A stretch of DNA of 64,000 nucleotides from Ilyonectria destructans (taxonomy: Eukaryota > Ascomycota > Sordariomycetes > Hypocreales > Nectriaceae): NCBI GenBank assembly GCA_020740775.1, contig JAHEWK010000014.1, positions 1,240,001-1,304,000 of the forward strand, written 5' to 3'. Position 1 is the stretch's first letter. Each line of letters opens with the position of its first letter. Positions 1-11,117 of the stretch are shown in pieces. The notes beneath the pieces are model-generated. The model was given only the letters and a program-made list of their open reading frames with translations. It was not told the DNA's origin and made no database searches. A program made the translations under genes and the position numbers.

Positions 1-439
1 TGTAGCAATCACCAGCCTTTCCCCTGACGAAATCCAGGTACAGCCACCCACAAGAAAATCCTAGCTACTTTGTTTGACAAATATGATAACTCCATGCTCC
101 AGCTCTTAGCGGGTACACAAACCAGTCCCAAATAGCCCTCCGAGCAAAACGCTGTCGTCTTCTGGCCAGCCTTGTCCACACTGCTCAGTTCTCGCCAGAC
201 TCCACTTGACAAGTTCAAGAGGGATTGTGAAGGTCACCAAAGCTATTCACATCTCGGAGTCAGAGTCATGAGAGCCATGCGCTTACAAACGGTGTTGCGA
301 GTAATAAGTTCGGACATTACCGCTGCGAGAGCGAATATGGCCGCTGAAGTCGGGGTCAAAGTAAAATTCCGAGAAATCCAGGGAAATCCCGAGTTTCAGT
401 TTCCTCACACTCGGAGTCCTCGTCACTGCTGTCCGTGGC
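1..439. other. Left-edge stretch without a recognisable gene
   Basis: Lies downstream of the minus-strand gene ending at 440 and probably holds its 3' UTR. The short ORFs here (9-218 minus, 172-492 plus) have no recognisable motif and the second overlaps that gene antisense. I see nothing else. Confidence 0.5.
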
Positions 440-1270
440 CTAACATGGCATCAGTGCGAGCAAATCTTTTTCGATCAGTCCCTTCACCTTAGGCCGAACG
501 TCCGACAAGAGGTTTTCCGACAAGAAGAGCTCAATATACCGAACAAAATCGGTGTTGCTCCATAGAAGCTTTTGCATGGCTCGTGCTATTGCTAACACGA
601 CGGATCTCTTCCCCACCGGGTAGTCGTAGGGTTGTAAAACCCGAATCCGTAGGTTGAGACGGTAGAAAGGCTCACAGATGGTCGTGCACAAGGCCTTGAG
701 CTCTGGAAGCCAGTCACCTTGGTGTCGACGAGGTCCGTCACCCACAACGACTTCGATAAACCTGACGAAGTGGAGGTATGGCATCGCGTAGGACTGAAAA
801 GTGGAAATGTCTCGCGGGCTCTGGAATATAAACGAGTTTGTCGCGTAGAGGATTGGAATGCCTTCTTCAAAACTATGATTTGTCAGATTCACGTATTCAA
901 AAGCCATGGTTACACGTTCAAGCACAGGCACAACTTACGCAAACTTGCAAGTGAAAAGAACACTGGTGGTCAAATAACACCACTCATGATTATACTCGTA
1001 GTACATGTCGGGGGCTCCCCTGCGTGATCTTCGACAAATGCAATGCCACAGGCCAGGAAGCTTGGGAGTCTTGTTTGTCTTAAATCCCATTGTCGGTTGA
1101 GAAAAGCCGATATGGACGAGAGATCCACCAAATAGTTCGATGTAGATGAGGCGACGGATATCCCCATTTAGCTTTCTGAAGAATGGGGACACATCTTGTG
1201 CAGATTCATTCTTAAACCTGTTCGTTATCATGGTACAAACTCGAGATATTGTTGGGTCTTGAGGTTGCAA
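440..1270 (-). CDS. DUF7730/F-box-like hypothetical protein, two exons
   Basis: Function unknown. The N-terminal part carries a SPFFRKL...RRLIYIELFG core and the second exon EEGIPILYATNSFIF, the two hallmarks of the fungal DUF7730 / F-box-like family ('RLPLELRxxIYexLFG' and 'EAIPILYxTNxF'). The two halves share a frame but are separated by a TAA. A canonical intron explains this: donor GTAAGT at 938, branch CTGAC, acceptor CATAG ending at 873 (66 nt). Splicing 1270-939 to 872-440 gives 254 aa and joins CKFA directly to FEEGIPILY, which restores the family motif. Start chosen at 1270; a second Met 13 codons in is possible. A TATAAA lies about 65 bp upstream (1341-1336). The family is large and expanded in Pezizomycotina and has no established biochemical role. 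The gene looks intact once spliced. Confidence 0.72.
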
Positions 1271-1335
1271 ATGGGGAAGAAAGATTGAAAAAGGAAGAGA
1301 GTGAGGGAAGGGAGACAGATATAAGAGTGAAAGCC

Positions 1336-1341
1336 TTTATA
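1336..1341 (-). promoter_or_regulatory. TATA box candidate for the DUF7730-like gene
   Basis: TATAAA on the minus strand in the context CCTATAAAGGC, 66 bp upstream of the chosen ATG at 1270. The position suits a fungal core promoter. Inference from motif and spacing only. Confidence 0.4.
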
Positions 1342-1514
1342 GGCGGCAACCTCACAGGTTAGTAACTAGTAGCAAGCAAACACGAGTGCCCCAGGCAAGC
1401 ATCTAGTCAGGCTCAAGGCTGCCTTTCCGGTTCCTCGTCCTCGACCTCAACCCAAACGCCAGGTTGTTTAGTCGGTTATATAGAGGCTCTCGTAAGCCCA
1501 TCCAACGGAACCAA

Positions 1515-1793
1515 CTACCCAGAGGTGATCCGATATATGGTTAACTGGTCCATGACTCCTGCGTCCTGCAACTTGCCCCGTAACTCAGCGAGCTCGTTCC
1601 GCAGGTTATCCCGGAGGTTCACAGCCACGCGAGCCGAGTTCTTCCACGCACGCACAGACTACCACATATCTTCGGGGTTCATAGCCTTTGTCCTTATCAG
1701 ATGGATCACGGCAATAAAGCAGCAAACAATTGGGCAAACTAAGCATCGCACTCGGTGTCTGGAAACGCAGTACTTAATAGTGGAGTTGCACAG
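1515..1793 (-). pseudogene. Decayed or partial small reading frame with a membrane-like segment
   Basis: The minus strand has a 93-codon frame with one internal TAG (codon 45) and no Met start. The first half reads as a Cys-rich hydrophobic stretch (CLVCPIVCCFIAVIHLI) followed by a basic, helix-prone second half (NLRDNLRNELAELRGKL). Such composition over both halves in a single frame is unlikely to be random, but I recognise no family. The TAG sits in GTGGTAG and could be a splice acceptor, so this may be the last exon of a gene whose 5' exons I cannot find, or a remnant. Confidence 0.25.
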
Positions 1794-2117
1794 TCATGTT
1801 TGCCTTGAGTCCTCGTTCTGACTTTAATGCCCTAACTCCGTGCAAAGAAAGATATTCACTTGTGTGAATAGCAATGCCCTGTGCAGGGCGGGAGATCCAT
1901 AGTTGAATCCAAGTCGGGTTGCTCCATTTAAAAATCAGACCTCGTTGACTGGATTTACAAAAGCGCCGGTTTTCCAGGGCACCCGCGCCTGTTCTATTGT
2001 TCTAGGATCTTGAGACTCTTTTCCCCTGGACTTTTTACATATCCTCCCTTCCCGGGTTACCAGATTCGGCAAACCTAAAACGCCGAATCACTCATTCACC
2101 AAGGCCGAACATGCCCT
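1794..2117. other. Intergenic spacer
   Basis: Lies downstream of the broken argininosuccinate lyase gene. It probably holds the old 3' UTR and terminator. No coding signal or repeat seen. Confidence 0.4.
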
Positions 2118-3567
2118 TTAACCAATAATCTTCCTGATGACCTCGGTCTGCTCGAGAACAGTAGCCTTGCTGGCGCCACCTTTGGCAGTAGTTCGGCTCT
2201 CGACACTGGCCTCGTAGTTGAAGACATTAGCAATGTCCTCCTCGAAGCGCTCATCAATAGCTTTGAGCGTCTCGTAGGAGAGTTCGTTCACGGGGATGCC
2301 AGTCTCCTCGGACTTAGCGACACAGCGACCGGAGATGTGGTGGGTCTCACGGAAGGGAACTCCCTTGCGGACGAGGTAGTCGGCGACATCGGTGGCGAGC
2401 ATGAAGGGGTCAAGGGAGGCCTTCATCTTCTCGGGGAGGGCGGTGAGGGTGAACAGAACACCGTTGGCGATCTGGATGCTGTCGGAGACGGTCTTGACGT
2501 GGTCCATCATGGGCTCGAGAGACTCCTGGAGATACTTGTTGTAAGTGCTGGGGAGACCCTTCTGGGTCATCATGAGGCCGGCCATCTGACCGAAGGCACG
2601 GCCACTCTTTCCACGGAGAAGCTCGAGGCTGTCGGCTCTGGGGCATGAGGGAGCTGCCGGTGGAGTAGGCATCGGCAAGGCGGACGAAACCAAACTCGGC
2701 GGTGGAGTAGGCATGGAGCCCCACTGGAGGGTCTCGGAGACGAAGTCACGGTCGGCAGCAGCGCCCATGGAGTTCCACAGGATACCCTCGAAGCCCAGCT
2801 CCTCGGCCATCATGTCACGGTCAATGCCGAAGGGGTTGCCAGCAAGGGCGCCGCACCCGAGGGCTTCGGTTGATGCGCTTGATAACCTCACGGAGGCGCT
2901 CGAGGTCGTTGACAAAGGCGAAGCCGTAGGAGAGCATCCAGTGGCTCCAGCGGACGGGCTGAGCACGCTGCAGTGGGTGTATCCGGGCATGATGTAATTG
3001 ATCTCGCTCTCGGCACGGGCAGCAGTCAACTTCAAGAAGCTGGTGAGCTAGTCGTCAATCTTGCGGAGCTCGTTGCGGCTGCGACCGGTGTGGAGCTTGC
3101 CGGCGACATTCTTGCCAATAATCTCGCCCAGTCGGCGCTCGTTGGCAGCGTGAATGTCCTCCTGTTATCTGTTCGACCGGGAAGATGACAGAGATAACGC
3201 CGAGGCGCAATGGGAAACGACGTACGTCGACGCCGGAGAGGATGGTGAAAGTGCCAGTCTCCCACTCGTTCTGGACCTGGAGAAGACCCGTCTCGAGCTC
3301 CTCAAACTCCTCCTGGGTGATGATGCCGTTCTTGGCGTTGGCGCGGGCAAAGGCAATGCTGCCAAGGATGTCCTGCTTGTAGAACACACGATCGAACAAG
3401 ATGCTCTCGTTTTACTTGACCATATAAGGATCAAGGCCACCTACGCAGTGACGTGTCAGAGCGCCGCCCTTGAAGATGCTGCCATGACGGCACGGGACCA
3501 AAGGGAGACATACCGGGAATCAACCACCCCAGAGCATGCTGCCCTCTGGCTTGGAGCTAGAGGCCAT
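2118..3567 (-). pseudogene. ARG4: Argininosuccinate lyase (ARG4 type) pseudogene with nonsense mutations and microdeletions
   Basis: Argininosuccinate lyase splits argininosuccinate into arginine and fumarate, the last step of arginine synthesis. Identity is clear from FDRVFYKQDILGSIAFARAN, the LHTGRSRNE segment, [46 protein letters not shown] and ETHHISGRCV, in the right order. Two introns remain with good splice sites (3513-3441 and 3225-3162), so this is a DNA-level copy and not a retrocopy. Damage: TGA at 3522-3520 in the WGGRF motif, TAA at 3414-3412 where KYNES is expected, TAG at 3050-3048, loss of about 13 codons after SRNE, a 1-nt loss after PGYTH near 2970, loss of about 40 nt after WGSM near 2713, and a net 8-nt loss in the SSLMPQKKNPD signature near 2640, which removes its lysines. 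It cannot encode a working enzyme. The nonsense changes are only partly C-to-T, so RIP alone does not explain them. Confidence 0.9.
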
Positions 3568-6500
3568 GGCTGCAGATTATGTTTGCGAATAGAACGAGGG
3601 GCGGGCTAAGGTGGGAATATGCGCGTGAGACGAATTGAAAGTTGCAGGCGAGGTTGGGCAGATGTTTTGGGCAAAAGGTCAGGTCCCTATCAGAGCGAGA
3701 TGCGAGATGCGATGCGATGCGCCACACATCCGGTCAATGGAGTCGTCAAGAGAGTCACGGACCACCCGCCAAAAGTTTTGTGGGCGTGGGGGGAGGGACG
3801 AGGAATTCTCAAGCTGTTGGGATTGGTTCCATTGGTTGGATCAACTTTTTCTTCCCCAGAGAACGACGGGTAGCTGTAGATTTGGGGGGAGATGATTGGC
3901 CATCCCGGGATGTGTTTATCTTATCGCAGGGATATTCAGACATGTAGGGAGACAGAGACAACACATACAAGTCTGTGCGGGTGCGTCTAGGCGGCCGTCT
4001 CTTGGGGAACACTAGAAGGGATGGAATGCCGGCACTGACTGTTGAGAATGCACTTTCCTTCTGTGTTAAACAGAGAACCACCCACGCAAGTACCTCTTCC
4101 CTGCCCATGCTGTCCTATCAATTAGCTGGTCTCCATGTGTTCCTGTCATCCCGCCAGCTACTAAGTGGACGGGGATTACTAAGGTGGGATTAGGGCACGA
4201 GCCATGGCCCATGAGAGAGAGCTCCTCTGCAGTCACGTCAGAATTGCAAAAAAATGCGTCCGTGCCGTGAAGGGTCCCCCCGATGCCGGTGCTGACCGAC
4301 CGCCGACCGGAGAATGGAAAGGGCAAAAGCGGGCGAAACGGTCCAGGTCCGGAAGGGCACGGTGGATGATAATTATTTTCTTTTCCCGTCGTCATCCTGC
4401 ATGTGTGCGTCGGCGTGAGGGTGTAGAGCAGACATGACATGTGCTCGTGCTCATGCTTGTGTGCTTGTGCGTCGTGGGGTGCATTTCTGTGAATCCCGAG
4501 TTCCAAGAGAACAAGCGGGAGAAAAGCATGTGCCTCCCCGATAAATCCCCGGAGGAGGTTGTGTCGCCGCCGGCGTTCCTGGGCTTGCGGTCGGGAGGTG
4601 TGGTCGCTGTAGCATCATGTTGTTCACGTGGTGGGGACTCTGCATGTGGGCATGGATGCGGCGCGGTTGCTCGAAGTCGCAGCTCCGTCGCCTGTTGCTC
4701 TGCTTCCAGAGCCGCTGCGGCGCCTTGTCGTGTCCCCCGGTGAGGCGTCCGTGTGGGCTCGCGAGGTGTGTGTGGAGGTGGAGATAGTCGCTCGACGCTG
4801 CTGTGGTAATGCTCATCTGTCATAACCTCCACCGGCGCTGGGATTGGTCCAGATCCGGGCGACCGCGTTGCGGACTGCAGAGATATCAGAGTCGCGCCAG
4901 GGGAAAATCAGACGGCATGTCTCGAAACTATTGCAATTGCATTGTTGTCGGATGAGCGGGGGGTCCGCGCGAGGCTGCAGTGCACTCTCATGTTCCGTCT
5001 CGGAGCCCTCCGCCGATTTAATGGAATCAAGAGGGGACGCAGGCCACTTTACATAGTATGATCAGCAATCCAGCCGTCTGCCCGTCGTCGTCTCGGACCC
5101 ATCTACAAACTACGGGGCTCTCTTTTTCGGTGGAGTCTGGAGATAGGGTTGATGGGCGATCGAAACGTATTCCTCAACCAGATTATCAATCATCTTGGGC
5201 GCGTCGCTCCCAACTCGCTGCACAGTCGCCGAAGCTTATTACCCCGTACACCCGCAACGTGCACTAAGACCCTCCGGGCCAAGGTGTGTCCACGACAACA
5301 TGAATCGCCTCGTTCGGATGTCCGGCGCGCGACCTCTGGAACGTTAGCAGCAGTTCGTACGTACGGGACTACGGGGAGAAGGGTCTAGTCTCCTCCGCAT
5401 GCGGCGGCAACTAAAGCAACAGTAGTGCTAACGAATGTTACGTAGGTGGGTAATTACGTCGGTGGCCAGGCAGTGAATTGGGTATGTGATTGGGGATGTG
5501 AATGTTGGCGGAGGTCCTCCGAGCCGAATCTGCCTTTGCATCCACGCAAGGCAGCAGCATCTAGGTGAGACGACGGCAGATGCAATTGGATAGCCTTTCA
5601 TCCATCATTGACATTCCCATCAGCCGGACGGAAGCTTCTTCCCCAGAGTTTAGTGGCGCTGAACGCAATGACAGACGCCCATATGCCCGTCTACAACCGC
5701 CCGCCCGCCCGCAAGCCAACCACCCCCAGCGAGCTGAGAGTGCGCTTGCTGGAAACGGCAATAATTCCCCCCGCGAAACACCCTGCACCTGTGCAACGGA
5801 GGCGTCTGTAGCCAACATCCCGCAGGAACGGGAGTGCTAGTACTGTAGGTCTGTGATGAGGAGCAGGAGGAGGGGTTACGAGGGGGTGGGCGGCCAGGGC
5901 ATGGGGATGAGGTGTGAGCAAGTGTGTGTGTGTGGACTAAGAACGGCCAGTCCGTCAGTGCACCACCCATTCACCCATCCATCCATTAATTCACCTCTCC
6001 ATCGGTCCATTAGCACGGGGAAGAAAAAAAAAGTCTGCTACCACACGCCTTCTAGCTCACAACCAAAAGGTTCGGACCGGGGATGGCGGAACGCAAACAT
6101 GAGCACTGCGATTCAAGGTGAAAGCGCGCAAGGTCTCGACGGTGGGTTGCGTTGTTTGACGGCGGCACGGAAATGGCATCATGGGCGTAGGGCGTGGGCG
6201 GACGGCCCAGGGGCTGCTCCGAGGTTCGGCTCGCGGAGCATCTTGCTACGTAGTACAGGCCCATGATGGTACAGGCCCATGATGTGGTGCGTTGCGTCTG
6301 TACATGCGCGTGGACGTGGAGGCGTGTGTGATGATTCCCATGTGCACTGGGACTGCCCTTGGGCGTCAGGGCATGGCATCCATCACAAATGTCTGCCCGA
6401 ACCAGGAATCATGGGATGCTTCCTCGTCGAATCGGCAGACGTCGCCCAGCTGCCAGGATGCAGGCTCATCGCAGGCCCATCTCATCCCACATGCAAGTTG

Positions 6501-7397
6501 CAGTTCCAGACTCCCCGATGCAGGTTCGGTGCTGCCCGCCGATTACACGCCATTCGCTCCGCCGCTGCGTCCCCATGGCGGCGGCCCCCATCCCTTGTCC
6601 GCTCCGCTCCGCTCCGTCTCCGGATGTGGTTGCTTGCCAATGGCGTCTCACTCGGTGCAACGCTGCCTGGCAGAGGAGCTCCACCCGCACCTTTGGGCTT
6701 CGTGCGTGTTTTGCTGCGTGGTTGGAGGTGGACGCGTGGGGAGGTGGGCAAGGTGGATGAGGTTTGGGAGAGCAGAGCGTGGCACAGAGCGGCGGCGTCA
6801 AGAGTGGGTAAACGTGGTGGCTGGCCGGGGGTGGGCTGGGTGACGTCCCCTGTAAGCCCTGCATTGGCCCTGGACTTTCAGGCGCTGTTGGCGTTTTGGG
6901 GCTTGGCCTGGCTGTTGTAGTGGGCACCGGCCTGGGAACTGGGCTGGGGACCGCCGAACTACTACGTAGTTCAGTGCGAAGGAGGAGTGGCTCCAGCCTT
7001 TTTAGCTCGGCCAGCCCAACCGAAGCAGAAAAATATGGCGAGGTGAGCTCCTCGAGGCGTCCGCCGCGGGAAAAATTCCTCATATACAAATCACGCCCAT
7101 TCCCGTCCACCCCACGACACCTTTTCTCGCTCTTCTTTCCTCCTCACTCACTCTCTCCCTCACTCAAGTCAGCCATCCTACAGCAAGCTAACGGGCTTCG
7201 ATCGATTCATTGCTACTCCTTCGTCCACTCATCCAATCCCTAATTCCCAATTCCAAATCCGGTTCCCGTCGCCTCTGCTCGCCCGCACTCGATTAAGCCG
7301 ACTCAACCTAGCTTTCCCGCTTCTCCCGGCTTCTCCCACCCTCACTTCCTCAACCACCAACCACCGCAAAACCACCACTCAACCACCAGCCGTCGCC
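3568..7397. other. Long intergenic region between ARG4 pseudogene and KGD4-like gene
   Basis: 3.8 kb on which I find no gene. Several overlapping GC-rich ORFs (for example 6279-6920 plus and 6466-7110 minus) lie opposite each other and lack motifs. It holds short repeats: GATGCG-type repeats near 3699-3722, a CCCG-rich run near 5697-5715, a GT run near 5918-5934 and a 16-bp tandem duplication at 6253-6284. The last 300 bp are pyrimidine-rich (CTCACTCACTCTCTCCC) and look like the promoter/5' UTR of the downstream gene. Confidence 0.5.
6253..6284. repeat. Two exact copies of a 16-bp unit in tandem
   Basis: GTACAGGCCCATGATG occurs twice back to back. It looks like a recent small duplication with no sign of function. 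Confidence 0.85.
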
Positions 7398-7915
7398 ATG
7401 TTCTCCGCTACTCGAGCTCTCCGCCAGGCTGCTGTGCACGCCGAGCGCACTCCTCTCATCAAGTTCCTGGGTCCTCGCACCATCCCTGGTACGTCACACC
7501 CACTCCCGCGGCTAGCCTGCCTGGCCCACAGCCGAACAACAATCCAACATCCCCTCGTACACTGCTAACATGACTCCTCACAGCCAACATCGACCACTCT
7601 GCCAAGCCTCACCCCGCTTCTCCTACTGGCAGCCTCCCCGAGAACTTCACCCACTACGGTGACGGCTCAGCTTCCTCCCGACACACCTCCTTCAGCTCCT
7701 ACCGAGACCATGCCCAGCAGCACGGTCCTCTCCAGAAGACCATCCGTCTTGAGGATGGCATTGGCGGTGCCTCCGGCGCCAGCCTTGGCTCCGTCAATGC
7801 TCCCTCTGGCATTGCCTTCGACGTCTCTGAGCTCCCCGCTCGCTTCCGCCGTGCTGCCCTCAGCGCCGCTGAGATCGAGGCCATTGAGTCTGGCGGTGCT
7901 GCTCTCGTCGGCTAA
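7398..7915 (+). CDS. KGD4: KGD4/YMR31-type mitochondrial protein (2-oxoglutarate dehydrogenase subunit, formerly mitoribosomal YMR-31)
   Basis: Small mitochondrial matrix protein. In yeast Kgd4/Ymr31 recruits the E3 component to the 2-oxoglutarate dehydrogenase complex; it was first listed as a small-subunit mitoribosomal protein. Two exons, 7398-7488 and 7584-7915, with a 95-nt intron (donor GTACGT, branch GCTAAC, acceptor CACAG) give 140 aa. Family signs are the N-terminal MFSATRALRQAA presequence, TPLIKFLGPRTIP, the HPASP segment, SSYRDHAQQHGPL, SELPARF and the C-terminal SAAEIEAIESGGA. The start is fixed by the presequence and a GCCATG context. About 12 residues (GDGSASSRHTSF) sit just before the YRDHAQQHGPL block and seem extra compared with the family as I remember it. 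They could be a real insertion or an annotation problem. The gene otherwise looks intact and is a housekeeping gene. Confidence 0.85.
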
Positions 7916-10900
7916 ATGCCCCATCTATGGATGATGGGGACACGGCGGAGGCGGGACGAATGGGCTGAACGAACGATAACACACAATCACGCTGAAAAGC
8001 GATGAGGCGGGGGATGACACTGCCTGGAGCACAACCCCCCAAGGCGACGAGTATGAAGACACCGCGTCACAGCGGAGACGGCCACATGCACTGAATAGTG
8101 CATAATGTTTTAGGACGACTACGCAGGACTCTCCCGGATGACCAGCTGGAGGAAGCGAAGTATCCTCCGCGGCATGGCTAGCTGTTCTTCTTCATCGGCC
8201 AACGGGGGGTAACTACGGCACCATCCCGGGGGAGGCAAAACAAGAGTTGGTCTTGGTCAGACAGCTGTAAGAGGCTCTGGAGAAGACCAGAAGTGATGAG
8301 AGGGTGGAAACCCAGGGTGTCAAAAGCGAGTATCCTTGGATAACGGAGACCGATTCGAACTCCGTTCTTTTCTGTTAACTTGACTGGCATCAACGCCTTT
8401 CTCTGCATAGATGTATACCTACCTGGGTGCTTTAATAGCACGCGAGGAGCATGGCGTTAAGCATGGAGACTTCAAATATTGAATTGGCAAAAAAAGTTTC
8501 AAAATCTTACTCACTCTATTGACTCCTGTGTCTAAACTCAACCTCGATTCACCATTTGCCCATCCCCTGAAGTTCTAGATGACTCCGAAACCAGCATTCA
8601 CGCCACGTTCTGCCCCCGGCGCCGGAGCTGTTCATTAACACCCAGTCAGCCCCCGACTCGGCCGGTCCAGAACACCTTGAATTTCTGCCCAGTCGGCTTC
8701 TTGCCGGCCCCGGCAGTATCGCCCGTTCCCGTCGTCGGCATCGGCTTCTCTCGCCACCCACCCACGCACCCGGCACGCTCACACACACACATTTCTCTGT
8801 CCACACCGGCCGCGTCGTCGGGTCAAAATGAGAGCCGACTTGGATCAAATCCCCACTGCGCGTCTGCCGCAGCGCACAGTTTTCCAGACAAAACTATGTT
8901 TTGGGCGCCGATTTGGAGAGGCGGCGAACCGGGCCGGCGCCGGGACCGGGTTGACTTAGACGGGATTCGAGCTAGGCACAGAGCGAGTGCGGCGTCCACT
9001 CCATGTGGTGCCATTGGGCGCTTCACTTGCGCGCCTTGACTTGTACGTAACCAAAGAGAAACGTACGTGCTTTCCCAGAAATTGCTTGGCTGTTCTGTAG
9101 TATTTTCCTACAATGTCCGCGGCCGGGGCCTGTGATTCCGATCCTTTCCGACATGTCGTGGTTCGAGCCAGGCCCCGACCTTTCCCGACCGCGATTTACA
9201 CTGGGGACCTGGCATAAGACCCGAGCGACATGAGGGGACCCAGGCCAGGACGGTGAGCAAATGGGGGTGCTTCGAATCAATGAGGCGGTATGCGAAAATA
9301 AAGCCCAAAGCTCCTGGTCGGTTTGTCGGTACAGGGGACCAGGGGACAGCACCCTGCAGGCCAAGCTGCTGTGTGTACGACTCACACAGGCGCTGTCCCG
9401 TCGGAGAGTTTCACGACAGTACCCGTGGGCGAGGTAAGGGGTTGGGTGGTATTCAGCCCTGTGGTGGTGGGTGAGGGCCTACGGTGGTAGGTGTCGTATG
9501 ATAGATCAGGCGAGGGGTGCAGCAGGACAGCGTCAGGGGCGGCGTAAGTGCCGAGTGGCATCGTGGGATGGTTCATGTGATGTTTGCATGGGTGGACGTG
9601 AGGGTGTGGGATGTTTTGGGGGCGAGGAATGGAATGTCTTGTGATGGTCATCATAGGATATCGGATTTGCTCGAAGGTGTCGTGGAAGATGAGGAGATCA
9701 ATGGTCCATCTAGATTTCCTCGGTCGAATTTGTGTTTGCATTTGATACAGTGTTTCATGCGCTTTCGAAGATCCCCATAAGCAAGAGAATCTATAGTAAC
9801 AGGCTATTGCAGGCTTGAAACCAATATCGAACAGCAATGCTACCCAAGATGGTGTCAATGTGGACACTTCGGCTTCTTGGAACTAAACAATAATGTTTTC
9901 CGAGGTTCGAGGTACTAGCTTAACCCTTGCGAGGAGTTTCTAGCCTCTAACATGTCTTGATACCGCGGCCAGAATAAACTCGAATAACAGCTGATATTTA
10001 GCCAAGGCAGTATTGTTGTCCCTCGGCAATGTGGCTTCTCCTCTCAATTGAGCCATTATACCATGTGAGCGGCACAGTGACTCGGCTGTAAGAACATGTC
10101 GGGGTTTTTTTTTTTTAGCTAGAGCCGGTGGTAAAATGCTCGAAAGTGATCTGCCGGTCTTATGACTTCTCAAAATGTCTTTCACGTGGTTGAGGTTGTA
10201 GCGAGAGGCGACGTACCTTCACCCATCGACATGCCATCGATGACATGAAACTATAGCCACAAATGACGGAGGTTCTTTCGAATGAATCGCATCGAAATTA
10301 CTATGTAAGATATCTCAAGGCGCTACCTACTTTCCCAATTCCAATTTTTCAGTATCTTCTAGTGTCTCCTCGTCATTCATCGAAAGGTAGTTAGTTGGTC
10401 AGAGTGGCGGCAAACCGAGGCTCATACTTGTAATAAGGCGAACGACCTTCGGTCTATTTTCCGCACCTACAACCACTTAGCTGAAAGTATACCTACTTCT
10501 ACATAGTGGTATTCCTCGTACGCAAAACTCAGCGCAAATAAACTGTGTTTTACATCGGTGCCTACAGTGTCACCAAGTCCCTTATTACGTATTTGAGCTC
10601 GAGTTTCGAAGACAATCCGTAGTTTTGGTGGGCCACTTATGGAACAAGGGCCAGAGTGAAAACCCATGTAATATAACTGACAAGCATCTACCTGCTTCTT
10701 TGATCAAGTACGGCAAATGTATTATGTGGAAGTTTGATCTCGGCTCATTCGAAGCCTAACTAAGAGCGAGTTAACAAGGGGCAACGAATGAGCTAAAATT
10801 GAATCACAAACACACGAGATGCAGGTAGCAGGCAGCAAACACAAAGCCCCAAACGTCAAAAAGCAAACAATGAATCCGAATATGTAAATCTCTACATCTT

Positions 10901-11117
10901 ACCTCTTCTTAAGACCCTCATCCAAATCCTCAAGCATCCTCTAACGGGCCTCAGCAAAACTCAACTTTGCAACTTGAACTGAGGCGACAAGTGTTGCATC
11001 TTCATATTCAGCCTTGCGCTGTCACCTCTCCCTGCCTGACTGACTAAATCAGTCTTCTCTAACCTCATCATCATTTGGTCTATCCTCACGGACAAATCCG
11101 CATTTAACTACACCAGA
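7916..11117. other. Intergenic region without supported gene
   Basis: 3.2 kb. The ORFs at 8178-8441, 9023-9385 and 9382-9867 (minus) lack recognisable motifs. The sequence becomes visibly more AT-rich from about 9.8 kb onward, leading into the tandem orphan pair. A T10 run is present near 10107-10116. I see no transposase, terminal repeats or RNA gene. Confidence 0.45.

Noticed and set aside
2118..3567. Argininosuccinate lyase as a functional gene with extra introns
   Set aside because: Besides two good introns, the stops and the losses in the signature region cannot be removed by splicing with usable sites.
6279..7110. Long overlapping ORFs on both strands (213 and 214 aa)
   Set aside because: GC-rich sequence opens several frames at once; compositions are random-like and no domain is visible.
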